A DNA stretch of 64,000 nt from Molanna angustata (taxonomy: Eukaryota; Arthropoda; Insecta; Trichoptera; Molannidae): contig OY754967.1 in NCBI GenBank assembly GCA_963576475.1, positions 26,991,095-27,055,094 of the forward strand, written 5' to 3'. Every line of letters begins with the position of its first letter. Positions within the stretch are counted from its first letter, which is position 1. The notes beneath the pieces are model-generated. The model did no database searches. It was given only the letters and a program-made list of their open reading frames with translations, and was not told the DNA's origin. The translations under genes and the position numbers were made by a program. Positions 1 through 12,500 of this stretch are shown piece after piece.

Positions 1-267
1 TTACACTAATGTCCTAATACCGGCCCGACACCCTATTTTGTGAATATTTGTTCACACTAATGTCCTAATACCGGCCCGAACCCTATTTTAGATTAGTGTG
101 AATATTTGTTCACACTAATGTCCTAATACCGGCCCGACACCCTATTTTAGATTAGTGTGAATATTTGTTCACACTAATGTCCTAATACCGGCCCGAACCC
201 TATTTTAGATTAGTGTGAATATTTGTTCACACTAATGTCCTAATACCGGCCCGACACCCTATTTTGA
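1..267. repeat. 58/59-bp tandem array with internal inverted ends
   Basis: About 4.5 copies of a unit that opens with TTCACACTAATG and closes with ATTAGTGTGAA, so each unit is itself an imperfect hairpin. Unit starts at 51, 109, 168 and 226 give alternating lengths of 58, 59 and 58, because units alternate between CCCGAACCC and CCCGACACCC. This looks like amplification of a two-unit (117-bp) block. The array runs off the left edge. Confidence 0.9.
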
Positions 268-382
268 AACTATTTTTAGATTAATACATTTAAATGTGAG
301 TTAAATATTATAAAGAATTTGATGAATGTAAGCTGTGTTAGTTAGTATGTGCAGCATGTAGATGATATAGATATTGTGGCAG

Positions 383-511
383 GTGTGTGAGCAGGTTGGG
401 GTTGTGAAGCTGCAGAGTATTGGGGGAGGTCAAGGTGGAGGAGGACAAGGGTTGTCCCAGGGGGTGCAGCAGCAAGTCTGCATTGACCCCATCTCACTGG
501 CAGATGTTGAT
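383..511 (+). CDS. ewg: probable ewg exon, Gly/Gln-rich segment
   Basis: A 43-codon open stretch preceded by TTGTGGCAG and followed by GAT|GTTTGT. It begins VCEQVGVVKLQSIGGGQ and ends CIDPISLADVD. Its length is a multiple of three, and both ends are phase 0, matching the phase-0 start of the next exon at 8810. The composition fits the linker between the NRF-1 DNA-binding domain and its activation region. The acceptor lacks a strong pyrimidine tract; 395 is an alternative in-phase start, and the donor could instead be at 506. I did not recognise the sequence itself, so the assignment is inferred from phase and position. Confidence 0.5.
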
Positions 512-3500
512 GTTTGTACCAACTATGTATATCAATATGTACACCTTTTTATGTGTTGCTTGTCTTGTCTTGCCATTTATTTTTATAAATACTGCACTTT
601 TTTTACTTTCTATCAAATATACTGCCAGATAATAGTTTAATTAAGTCCTTAACTTTTTAATGGAATAGACCAGCGTTTCCCAAACTTGTTTTTTTTTTCG
701 GTGACCCGGTAATTTTCACACTTTTTCTTTGTGACCCACTAATATTTTTTCACCCATAGGTAAGTTAAAACATATGGATGTCCAAACTGTTTTCATTTAT
801 TCATATAATAATTATAATAAAAAACCATTAACACAAATTACTAATGAGAACCAATAAATTATAATGAGAAATTTGGTGCTGTTTTGCTTAAGAGAAAACG
901 ATGATAGCTTTATGATTAGATCCAGTTCTACTTCCAATCCGTTTTTGTACTTAGTTTTAAGGAAGACTAATATTTAGAAACCTGTTTCACATTTATATGT
1001 CATGACGAAAGGCATTTGAAATTTTATTGCTTTTTCCGGTATAACTGGGTATTTATGGCGACAATTTGTCCATAAATCTATCAATGGTATTCTGTCTAAC
1101 ACGTCTTTGAGTGTCGTATCACACGGCATTTCACTTATAAAATCAATATCTGAATCCTGCAATTCTACACGATAAATCGCATTGAATCAGGTATTTTTTA
1201 CCGGCTTTATTCGACGGCTAAAACAAATGTCTGACGGTTTGGATATAATATGCTTGATAGTTGTTCCTTGTGTCGTCCGACGAGCAACTGCTCCGGGGAT
1301 GAACAGAGCCACAAGTTCTATAATGTTCCCAATGGAGTGGGGTAGATGACTGCGAAATTCCCACAGATCACTATACTCTTAATCGATTTTTCTCGTCCGT
1401 CTCAGTCCGGATTCAATGATATTTTATCATATTCTAATGTTTCTCTAAAAACACCTAAGTTTTATGAGTTTGGTAATGATCCACCATTTGGGAAACCCTG
1501 GGATAGACCATTAGATTTTCCACAATATATGGGCCTTTTTAAACACATTCATATTTTATTTATTATTGTTTTGTTCTGCTGGTTATACATATATGTGTGT
1601 AGTGTATTTATTTATAGTATTTTTCTTAATGTGTATTAGGTATTTGTTATTTATCTTTTTGCATACTTAAAAATTATTAAGATTTTAAATTTAATTATTC
1701 CGGTCATATTTATCTATACTTAAATTGATCATTTCAACAGTAAGTTACAATTATTTATTTTGTAATATGTAAGGTATGTATAAGGATGTAGTTTAAATAT
1801 TTATCAATAAAGTTTTAGTTATGTATGTACTAATATGAAATTTATTGATAAAATCATAAACATATTACAGTGGGGGCTCAAAAAATTAGAGCCACCCAAC
1901 ATTTTTACTATTTTTAGACTTTTTAGGTATAATTCTCTAATTTCATTTTTACGGACCATTATAGATCAATTGTATTTTAATAATATGAGTATATAGAATT
2001 GAAAAATATGTATAAAAATGGAATTTATTTATTAGAATAAAAAAAAACATATTACAACCACATGCGTGTCAATATTTTGTATGTCCACCTTTTGCAACAA
2101 TAGCAATTTATTCTGAAGTTTTACGGTTTATAATTTTTATTTTACAAGAATATTCGTACTTCTTTCTTTTTTTATATACAAGTAAGTTATTTATATCATA
2201 TTCCATTATTTATTTCATTTTATCAAGGCTTTTTTTTACACTTTTTGCTAACCTCATTTTTTTTTAAGTTTTTCAAAAATGGGCAGACAGCGGGACATCT
2301 CTTAGTCTAAACTTGGTCAGATTCAAGGCTTTATATTGAGTGGAAACCATTCAAATAGACATATTGCCAAGTCTCTTAAGGTTACCAGAGCAACTGTTGA
2401 TAGCATTAAGAGAAAAATGGACAATAATGAGCCCATACAATCAGTTAAGAGGAAAAAAATGTGGGCGAAAGCGTATTAGAACACCACGCACTGAAAGAAA
2501 AATAAGGAATTTTGTTGTTGAAAATAGAAGAAAGTCAATAAAAATGCTTAAAGAAATAATAAATGAAGAAAGAATTGAAATATCTCTTGGTACGCTTCGC
2601 AGAGGACTGGCAGAACAGGGATTCAAAGCTTGAAGACCAGCAAGAAAACCGAGGCTTACGCAAGCAATGGGAGAAAAACGTCTCCAATGGGCCAAAGATC
2701 ATCGCCATTTTACTATTGAAGATTGGAAAAATGTAAGTTGATGATGCAGTCATGATATCATTACAATTTAATTTGATAAAGGCTCATTTTTCAGTAAATT
2801 AGAATGTTTTACCAACTCTAATAAATATTTTCTCTATTACTAGGTTTGTTTCTCCGATGAGTCCTGTATTAAAATTTTGATGGATAAATCAAATTTTGTA
2901 CGACTAAGTGAGGGTGAAAAATTTAAGGAAAAATGTTTCGTGCAAAGGGTAAAGCATCCATTAAAAAATATGGTCTGGTCGGTCATCAGTGGTCAGGGTA
3001 CTAGAAGACTATACATTGTTAAAAATACAATGCGTCAGGACCAATACATTGATGTCCTTAAAGATAAACTGATCCCTCAGGAAATGGAATTGTTTCCAAA
3101 TGGAACATTTATATTCCAACATGACTCTGCACCATGCCACAAGGCAAAAAGAATCACAATTTTTTTACAGGCACAAAAAATAGATGTGCTACCCTGGCCA
3201 GGAAACTCTCCAGACTTTAATTCCATTGAAAATTTATGGAAACTACTGAAACGAGGGATTTCACCCATATTGGTCACAAATAAAAGGGATTTGATAGAGA
3301 GATTAATAAATATTTGGCATCATAATGATAATATAAAAAAAACAGTGTGAAAATTAAATAAACAGCATGCCTATGAGGGTTGAAGCAGTGATTGCTGCAA
3401 AAGGTGGACATACAAAATATTGACACGCATTTGGTTGTAATATGTTTTTTTTATTCTAATAAATAAATTCCATTTTTATAGATATTTTTCAATTCTATAT

Positions 3501-6500
3501 ACTCATATTATTAAAATACAATTGATCTATAATGGTCCGTAAAAATGAAATTAGAGAATTATACCTATAAAGTCTAAAAATAGTAAAAATGTTGGGTGGC
3601 TCTAATTTTTTGAGCCCCCACTGTATGTGTAAACAAATGTGTTTTTGGAGATATTTCTTTCTCTATCACTATTTGTCTAAAAAATAGTAAAAAATAACTG
3701 TACCGTTAGCAGATTTTTACTAGTGAATCTTTGATTCTGTGCTTCAGTACACCCATAACCATTTTTCTTAATTAATATTTTTCTGAATCTTACAAAAAAA
3801 CATACTCTATTGACTATTCTTATTGTTATATTCCCCATAACCCGTTGATAACATTGATTATCCTCTTTGGATACTCTAACTATGATATTATATTCACTAA
3901 TAAACATTATTACCAAATCGGTGTTAAGGATTTCTAACTCTACCTTCACAGTTGACAATTGTAACTCTGCCACCACCCATCTGATTTGTTATTAATAAAT
4001 TGTTTATTTAAGGGGGCATATAAACCTAAACAACCCAATTTCAAGTCAAATTTCTCAAATACATGTAACAGTGTGTTTCTAAAAGAAAAACCATAAGTAT
4101 TTTCAACATTTCTCTAGTGAATGTTTGTCACAAATTTTTAGAATCAGCATTAATTCTCCTAAACTAATTATTTAAAATATCCTTTTTTACAACATTTTTT
4201 TTAAATGACTCCATAACTACATATGTGTCGTAGAGAAATAAATCTTATGTATGATTAAAGAGTGCATAAAATCAAAGTGAATGACTGATATTTTTTTCAA
4301 TTCAAGTCAGGTTTGTTCTTAAATTGCAAAAAATCAACAAATTTGAGGTTTCTGATATTTTGAATCACATATAAACCATTTTTAATGCACGCGACAGTTA
4401 CCCTTACTGACGCGTAACACCATATTACATTTGGCAGTTTTAATATATCTTGTTTTCAGTCACTAGGTTTTGCGTTATATGTCCTCTTAAAGAAAGTCAT
4501 TTATATAGTGTATTAAAATTATTTATACATGGTGTAACAGTAAGGTTGGATCATCCGAAGCAGGGCAGTAGGGTAACTCAATACCTATTGATTTAACCCC
4601 CATGTACGAAGGTTGTCCGTAAAATAAGTTCCCCTATTTTTTTTCCACAATGAAACCATTTTTATTTACAATGACCTCCTCTTGTTTTGTATGGCCCTTT
4701 TAAGGTTTTTCAGAGTTCTGCAGTAGCGATCAGCAGTTATTTTTGTGCCGGTAGGCATAATTTCGCACAACAATAAGCCTTTCCTGTCCCAGAATATCGG
4801 CAGACTTTGCCGGCAGACAGCGTTTGTTTGAACTTACACGGCGTCAGCGATTGTGGATGTTTCCACTGTTTGGATTGTTCCTTTGTTTCCAGTGTGAGGT
4901 AGTGGGCCCACGTCTCGTCCCCAGTGACTATGGAGTCCAAGAACTCACCACCGACTTCATAATTCGTGAGAAATATGGTGGACGCTTCAAAACGCTGTCG
5001 TTTGTGGTTCTCTGTAAGAATCCTGGGCACCCACCTTGCACAAACCTTAGAATAACCTAAATGTTCTTTTAGAATCTTGTCTATAGTTGTCTTGCTGACA
5101 TCTGGGATCATCTCGCTAAGCTCCCGAACCGTCAGTCTTTGATATGCCAGTATTGCCGCTTCCACTTTTGCAATTGTTTCATCGCTGACCAATGGCCGTC
5201 CAGACCGCCGTTCGTCATGGACATCTGTGCACCCTACTTCAAATTCTTCGCACCACTTGTGCACCATTTGAACACTCATGCATGTTTTTCCATACACTTT
5301 TGTCCGTTGAGAATGAATTTCTGTCGCCAAATGGCCTGTGGCACACAAAAAACGAATCACAGAGCGTACTTCACACCTCGCGGGCTATGTGATCGGCAGC
5401 TCCATTCTTTACGGCTGCCAAACCAACACTGAGCGTCGCAGTGAGTTCGGCCGGGTGGGGATGTGGAGGGGGATGACCAAGCTACGATCCAGTGTTGCCG
5501 AATCGCACGTAACAGCGATCCGCGTGCTCGTGGCAAACACGGAAGCTTATTTTACCGACAACCCTCGTATGTTCAGTGATATTCAGAAATTTAAGAAAAA
5601 AAATTGTATTTCAGATTAAACTTGGTGTAATGATTATCCAAAGAGTCTCTATTCAATTTTTTTATATATATGTACAGTAAAAGAACCATGAAACATGTAA
5701 GGACCGTGTATTATAGAATAAATTTTACACTTCTATTTATATTATTGTTGTGTCTTTTATTAAATGAATATTGTTATATTCGTACAAATAATTTAGATAT
5801 TTTTGAATGTGTGTGAATAGTTCTCTATTATATACCTAATATGTATGTCATTTAATTTGCTATATTTGATTTTATAATTATATATGTCACATTATTTTTT
5901 TATTTTTTCAATTTATAATTTGTGTGTGTTAATGTCAAGTATTTTGTCGGTTAATTTCTTTCAGGAAGAAGACCATAAAGACATTGAGTGGTTTCAAAGT
6001 TATGTATTTGACTTTTACCGATTAACGGAGAATCATATTGGTTATTAATAGTTGTTTATATTTATTTGTTTTCCTGTTTATAAATTCCTTCATTAATATT
6101 TTATCAGATTATAATATAATATATTATTTTAAAATACCCTGTCAGATCATAATAATCATTTTATAAACATACATATTACTTTACTGTGAAGAGAATAATT
6201 ATTTACTTGTACCTATTACACATCAATAATCTGCAATGATGTATATTTGAATTATACATTCCATTACGCTATGCACCTAATGGCGTTGGCAGAAAGTACT
6301 GAGTGCCACACACCTCCTCCTTACATGAGTTTTCTTGTGTAGGGTGCAAGAATTTTTTTCTTATAATTTTCATTCTGATATTTTTTATTTCATTTCATCC
6401 AGTTTTATTTGCCAATTGTAACAGTCTTTTACTGTAGTTGAACCATTTAGGCTAAGATCGCTCTGGCCCGTTACCTGCGCATGACGACAGTGCCGCCGAT

Positions 6501-9500
6501 TCGGCAGTATCTTGCCGCGACCCGGCGTTAAGGGGCAGGTAAGGGTGACCAATGCAAAAAGCATATAAACGCTGTGTGTGATGGCCTGTTGTCGGTCGCG
6601 GATGGCAGGCCAGAGCGACCATACCCTTAAGTATAAAGATTTTTATTTTGTTAATAACATCTTTTCTCGTGTAAAAGAATTTTTTCACTCTATACTCATT
6701 AACCATTTTATTACACACAATTTTCAACGATTTTATTTCATGTCAATAGAAAATATCATGATATTGTTGCAGTGTATTATTAAATTACAGTGGAACTTGG
6801 TTACAGTGAGCATGAAGAGACTAACTAAATTTGCTTGTTATAACCGTTTCTCGTTATATCAGACTTAGATACAAATAGGTAGGTACATATTTTGGATATG
6901 CCCAGAGGTCTACCTATACATTTGTTGTTGAATGTATATTCATTCAACAACAAATATTTAATGATCAATAAAATCAAAATTCAATTTCTATCGAAAAATA
7001 TATATGAAAAATAAAAAATCTTTTTAACAGCTTTTGAAAACAATGTCACTAAAGTGAAGAAGTTATTATTTATACATACTCATTACATATTGTCCTCCTG
7101 TAAGTCTGGGACAGTTGCCCAGACTTACAGGAGGATCACTTTACAATATGTAATGAGTATGTATAAATAATAACTTCTTCACTTTAGTGACATTGTTTTC
7201 AAAAGATGTTAAAAAGATTTATTATCTTTCCATAACGATGAAACTGTTGGATAGGATCTCCCATATTTTCAACGTTTTCAATGAGTTGAATACATAAATG
7301 GTAGCGAGGTAACAAAGCGCAAATTCTTTCTTAAAGTAAAATGAAATAAGACTTTTTTAAAAAAGATCATAAAAAATAATTGTCCGCTGACCCTTCTTTA
7401 GATTTTATGACTTTTCACAAGAAGGTATATTTTGTTCACTCGTCAACAATATTTTTTGTACTTTATATCCTTATAAAAGTCAACATTTGTATAAAAATAA
7501 TAAATCAACGCAATATTGAAAATTTCCTTGTTATAACCAAGTTCAACTGTATCTATAAATATATGCTATTATTTGTTGGTAATTATATTCCTTGTCTTCA
7601 GTACCATATTTTATTTATTTATTAAGTTTATTATTTGTGCTTTGTATTAATGCAACATCAGTGTGTTACATGTTAGTTTTTATTAGTTTTCTTGGATTTT
7701 CAGGTAAAGTGATTTTTTAAAAATATTTTTTTTTTTCAACTTTAGTGATTTTGGTAAATATTAACCAATGTTTTATAACTTTTTTCCATTTAATTGGTCT
7801 CGTTTTTTGTCTTATTGTAGTAATTTATATAAATGTGATCAACAGTTACTTCATAATAATGTTATTCTCTTAATATCCTTAATTTGTAATAAAATTATTT
7901 CCATAATTTCAAAGTTTTTTCGTTAACACAGTGGAAGTTCATAGTTATAAATAAAATATTTATAAAAATAAATAAAAAACACAGTTTTAATCCACAAATC
8001 ATTTGTGGATTAAAACTGTGTGTTTTTTTTTATTTTTATAAATATTTTATTTAAAATTATTTTCATTAAAATTTATAAGAAGGAACTAAATTCTTTATAC
8101 TTAACAATTTTAACACGAGATTATAATTATTTATTTATCTTCTTGAACATGATATAAAAAAAATATAATGCACACTGGCGGGCTTATTGCCAAAAGGCAA
8201 TTTCTTCAAAACGGCCAAATCAAACATTATAATGGTTTGATTTGGTTTAATATTTAGGATCAATTTAAAATTATGTAGTTTCTTTTTTCTAATTGGGTTC
8301 TAAACAAGAGAATTTTCTGTAAATTATTATTTGTAGTACAAAAAAGAAGTATTAATGTATAGTATTTTTTTTATTACTATTATTAAGAAATAATTGGTTG
8401 ACACTGTGATTCTTTGTAATGGAATTTAACATCTCGAAGTATGTGCTGTAGATATATTTTTACATCTCAATAGAGAAGTAGAAGGAAGAGAAATTTCGGA
8501 AGCAAGGAAATCAAAGACATTAAAACCTGTCATCGGCTGGCTTTAGTGAACACTTTACGTGCTTGTTCAACATTTACAAATTTAATGTCTTTTATTTAAT
8601 TGAATGTTAGTGATTTTTCCTTTTATCAGCTACTGGTTTGGAAATTGTTTTTATCTAGTATTGGTTTAATGCAATACTTAAAAAAAATAGTTTTTAAGTT
8701 ACTTTCTTTGATATCATTTTTTATAGAAGATATTTACTGTTTTCATTTGTATAATCAAAATACTGAAAATATTTTCTCATTCACTCATATTTTATTATCT
8801 TTTTTATAGATGTCACAGTATGCACCAGCAGTTCTACAAACTATTACCAATCCAGATGGAACTGTTTCTATTATACAGGTATATTTTGGTTTAATATGGT
8901 TTTAATTAATTAGGAAATTCTAAAAAAATCTTGTTACTCTTCTATGACATAATTTTTTTAAATCATGTTACAAAAGAAATTTCAAAAACAATACAATATG
9001 CCAGCTGCTTCAAAAATTAAAACCGTATTTTGATTTGAACATCTGCATACTTACTATTACACCTTATCCCTATTGACGTTGTCCCTATCTTGACAGGCAT
9101 TCTTTACTTTATTTTACATTCATTTTATCTCCTTTTATATTATCTAATCTTCTTTCATGGTTAACATTTGCCTCTCATATATAATGTATTTTTTTTGTTA
9201 GAGGCTCATAATCAATTTTTCAACATTTCAATGAGAGTTGGAATATTTTAGAAGAACCAGGAACTCAAGGTGCACACAGGGCTTATGACCTGTCATCGAT
9301 TGGTTTATGTGATAATTTCAACGTTCACCTTATTAAGTACCCTTATCAATGCAATTTAGAAGAACCAGGAACTCAAGGTGCACACAGGGCTTATGACCTG
9401 TCATCGATTGGTTTATGTGATCATTTCAACGTTCACCTTATTAAGTTCCCTTATCAATGCAATTTAGAAGAACCAGGAACTCAAGGTGCACACAGGGCTT

Positions 9501-12500
9501 ATGACCTGTCATCGATTGGTTTATGTGATCATTTCAACGTTCACCTTATTAAGTTCCCTTATCAATGCAATTTTTGAAAGTTCTATATATTTTAATAATG
9601 GGATACAATTTGTTTGAAAATAACACATTTTTACTATCGCCATCTATGATATAACAAAGAAACCTTTTTTGTAATGTCATCGATTGAGTTGTTTTTTTTT
9701 TTTAAGCAATGAAAGCAACAATCACCCCTGAATTTTGCCAGAAATATTGTATAATTTTTGGCTTGTTTACCTACTTTTACCAGTGTGTATGCAAATTGAA
9801 TATTATAAAAGTTGTATATATGCAAACATTGGATTTTTCCCAGTCGGGAAAAATATCATTGACTCCCAACAATTTAATTACATTCACAATTTTGTCTTAC
9901 TTTGTAATCTGGTTGATTGGAAGATTTTACCTTTTGGCAATAAGCCCGCCAAATGTACAAAAAGTTAAATAAATAAATAAAAATACAATGTTTGCATTTA
10001 TGCAACTTTAAAATATTCAATTTTTTACTGACTTCGATGATAGGGCACCTGCAGGGAATAGAGGAAGGCCAAACTACAAAAAATATTCTCAACCCAAGAA
10101 CAGAGGGGACAATCTTGATTAATAAATCAAATGTGAAGGCTTCAACTTTGTGGAAACTAATATTTAATAAATTAAACTTAAACCACTATACTTTGTAAAT
10201 TTCCACTTTTTTTATTTTTAGTTATGTTTCACTACATGTTTCGGGAACGTCCGTACCCTTCCTCAGGTGGATGTAGTGTTTGACTAAAAATAAACAAGTG
10301 GAAATATACAAAATATAGTGTTTTATGTTTAATTTAAATAATGTTGATTGATTGATTGATAATTCATTTTATATTTACTAATATCCCTTTCACTGTTTCT
10401 TTTACATTCTTGATTTAGTTATGTTTCATAAATAAAAAAGGGTACTGATAATTATATTTGGTTTATTGTTTTAGATTCATACTGGAGGTGACGGAGTTCA
10501 CACAGTACAAGCGTTGGAAGGAAGTGATGGTATGCCTGTAGATATCAATAGTGTTACAGAAGCACTTACCCAGGACGGTCAAATTATTATCACTGGAGAA
10601 GATGGACATGGTATTTAATTTTGTTTTCCATTTAATTCTATGCTATTCAATGAAAATATCTTAACACATTCACAGACATGTAATTTTTATCTTATATACC
10701 ATAAACTTATTTTTTTCATTAAAATGTCAACTATGGAATACTCCATGAAGGTATGATACTATGGAGTCGCCCTTTTTCATGATAATTATACTCCATGAAG
10801 GTATGATACTATGGAGTCGCCCTTTTACATGAAAATTATACTCCATGAAGATATGATACTATGGAGTCGCCCTTTTACATGAAAAATGCAATCAAAATCT
10901 GAGTAAATATAATTTAGTCACTAGTCACAATATTGACAATAGCCACTATTATTTTCAAATTCAATCTTTATTTAATTTATAATTATTATAAATGAACCAA
11001 ATCATTATACAGGATGTCCCAAAAAGTACAGTCAAGCGGAAGTCTAGAGGTAGAGCACCTCTGGGGGTCAGTGGCGGCTCTTCCTTTAGTGCTCTCGGGC
11101 TCAGCCCTCCCACTTTGTTCAAAAGATTCCAAAAAATGTATGAAATAGATACTTTGGAACACATTATTTTTCTTATTAATGTTTGCCGTCTTACGCTTGT
11201 AGTATATCTAATGAAAGTATTTAAACCTACCTGCTTTATAAAGCAAGATTCTGTGAAATATTTCATTCCTAGGGCACAGTCGACTTGTGCCCGGAGAACC
11301 CATACAATTCACGCCACCGCTCGCCGTACACGCTGAATGTTTACCGATTTCGAGCAAAACGGAGCAGTGCCCGTGAAGGATTAAACTACATTTTCATTCA
11401 TTCATATTTTGTTGTTCATTGCGATGGTCGAACTTCAATTTATTCCTTGAGACTCACATTATTGATATATTACATAGTAAAACTATAAATCATCGAAATA
11501 TATTAGTATTATTATTTAATTAATTGGTATCATAATATTGCAGAAAACAAACAAAATTGATATTATACAAAAAAATTGTATAATCAGGAAGCAGTCTTGC
11601 GGCTGTTGCCAGAGGTTTTTTCAATTTTGTATGATCAAAATTTATTAGATGTCACAAATTATTTTATAATTTATCGATGTATTTTATTATAAACTTTATG
11701 AAAAACCCAACCAAATACAGCATTAATGATCAGGTTCACATTTTAATTTCCGACATACAAAAGAATTATGAAAAACACTGATAATTTTAATGTACGAAAA
11801 TAATATTGTGCCACATAGGTATTAGCTTTCTGATTCCTGTTGAATATGTTCTTGACTAACAAGACATAGGGCCGGTATTACAGTCTCAGTTTAAGAGCTA
11901 AACTCAAGTTTTACAAAAATATAGCGTATAACAGTGTCCGTTTAGGCATAATCTTCCCTCAAATACGTCACTAAAATGACAAATATTTAACTCAACGTTT
12001 CTGGCGGATTAAGTACTTAACGGTGAGTCAACTGTCATTTGCTAGGCAACGTGTGAAGTTTCAGTTTCTATCACTAGAGGCGTTAGTTGTATCGACGGTG
12101 GTGCCATACAACAAAACAGACTGACAGCTATATTGAAACGAAAATGGGCATTTAAAAGCATTATTTTGGTGGAAAAATTAAATTTACCATGTTGGATAAT
12201 AAAACAATAGTATTTCGAATTGTAGCGTCCCGTTTTGTAGTTCGTATTATTTGAGGTTATTTAAAATTTGACAGATAATAACCACAGAAAAAGTAAAATA
12301 TGTCTATAATTGAAGATTTAGTAACTGACATGTCATATTGCACTGTAATAGGGAAATGGATTCAATCTCCCCTTAACATTAATCTTGAGTTTAACAAACT
12401 CAATGAGTTGAGGGCCGACTGTAATACCAGGCCATAATTAGTCACAGAGACGTAAATAATTGAGATAAAAGCTAGATTTTTTTTTTAAATAGGTGAATAC

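Larger units (their letters stand above)
1868..3623 (+). mobile_element. Tc1-like transposon with long terminal inverted repeats
   Basis: A 1756-bp element flanked by TA on both sides (1866-1867 and 3624-3625). Terminal inverted repeats of about 235 bp begin CAGTGGGGGCTCAAAAAATT and differ at only a few positions between the two ends, which suggests fairly recent insertion. The interior encodes a DD34E transposase that is broken at several places. The long repeats and TA target duplication place it in the Tc1 branch of Tc1/mariner. Confidence 0.93.
6788..7549. mobile_element. pogo/Tc1-like MITE containing a large foldback
   Basis: Flanked by TA at 6786-6787 and 7550-7551. Ends are CAGTGGAACTTGGTTACAGT and the inverse TTATAACCAAGTTCAACTG. 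No transposase remains in 762 bp. The TA duplication and CAGTGGAAC-type end suggest pogo/Tigger-like mobilisation. Confidence 0.75.

Noticed and set aside
1..267. Array resembling a CRISPR at first glance
   Set aside because: Units abut without unique spacers, and the window is clearly eukaryotic. It is a simple tandem repeat.
3677..3976. 99-codon minus-strand ORF
   Set aside because: No recognisable motif, no splice context, and it lies between two transposons in an ewg intron.
10961..11336. Overlapping ORFs on both strands around 11.0-11.3 kb
   Set aside because: They lie over the hAT-family repeat shared with 20990-22274 and carry no coding motif.
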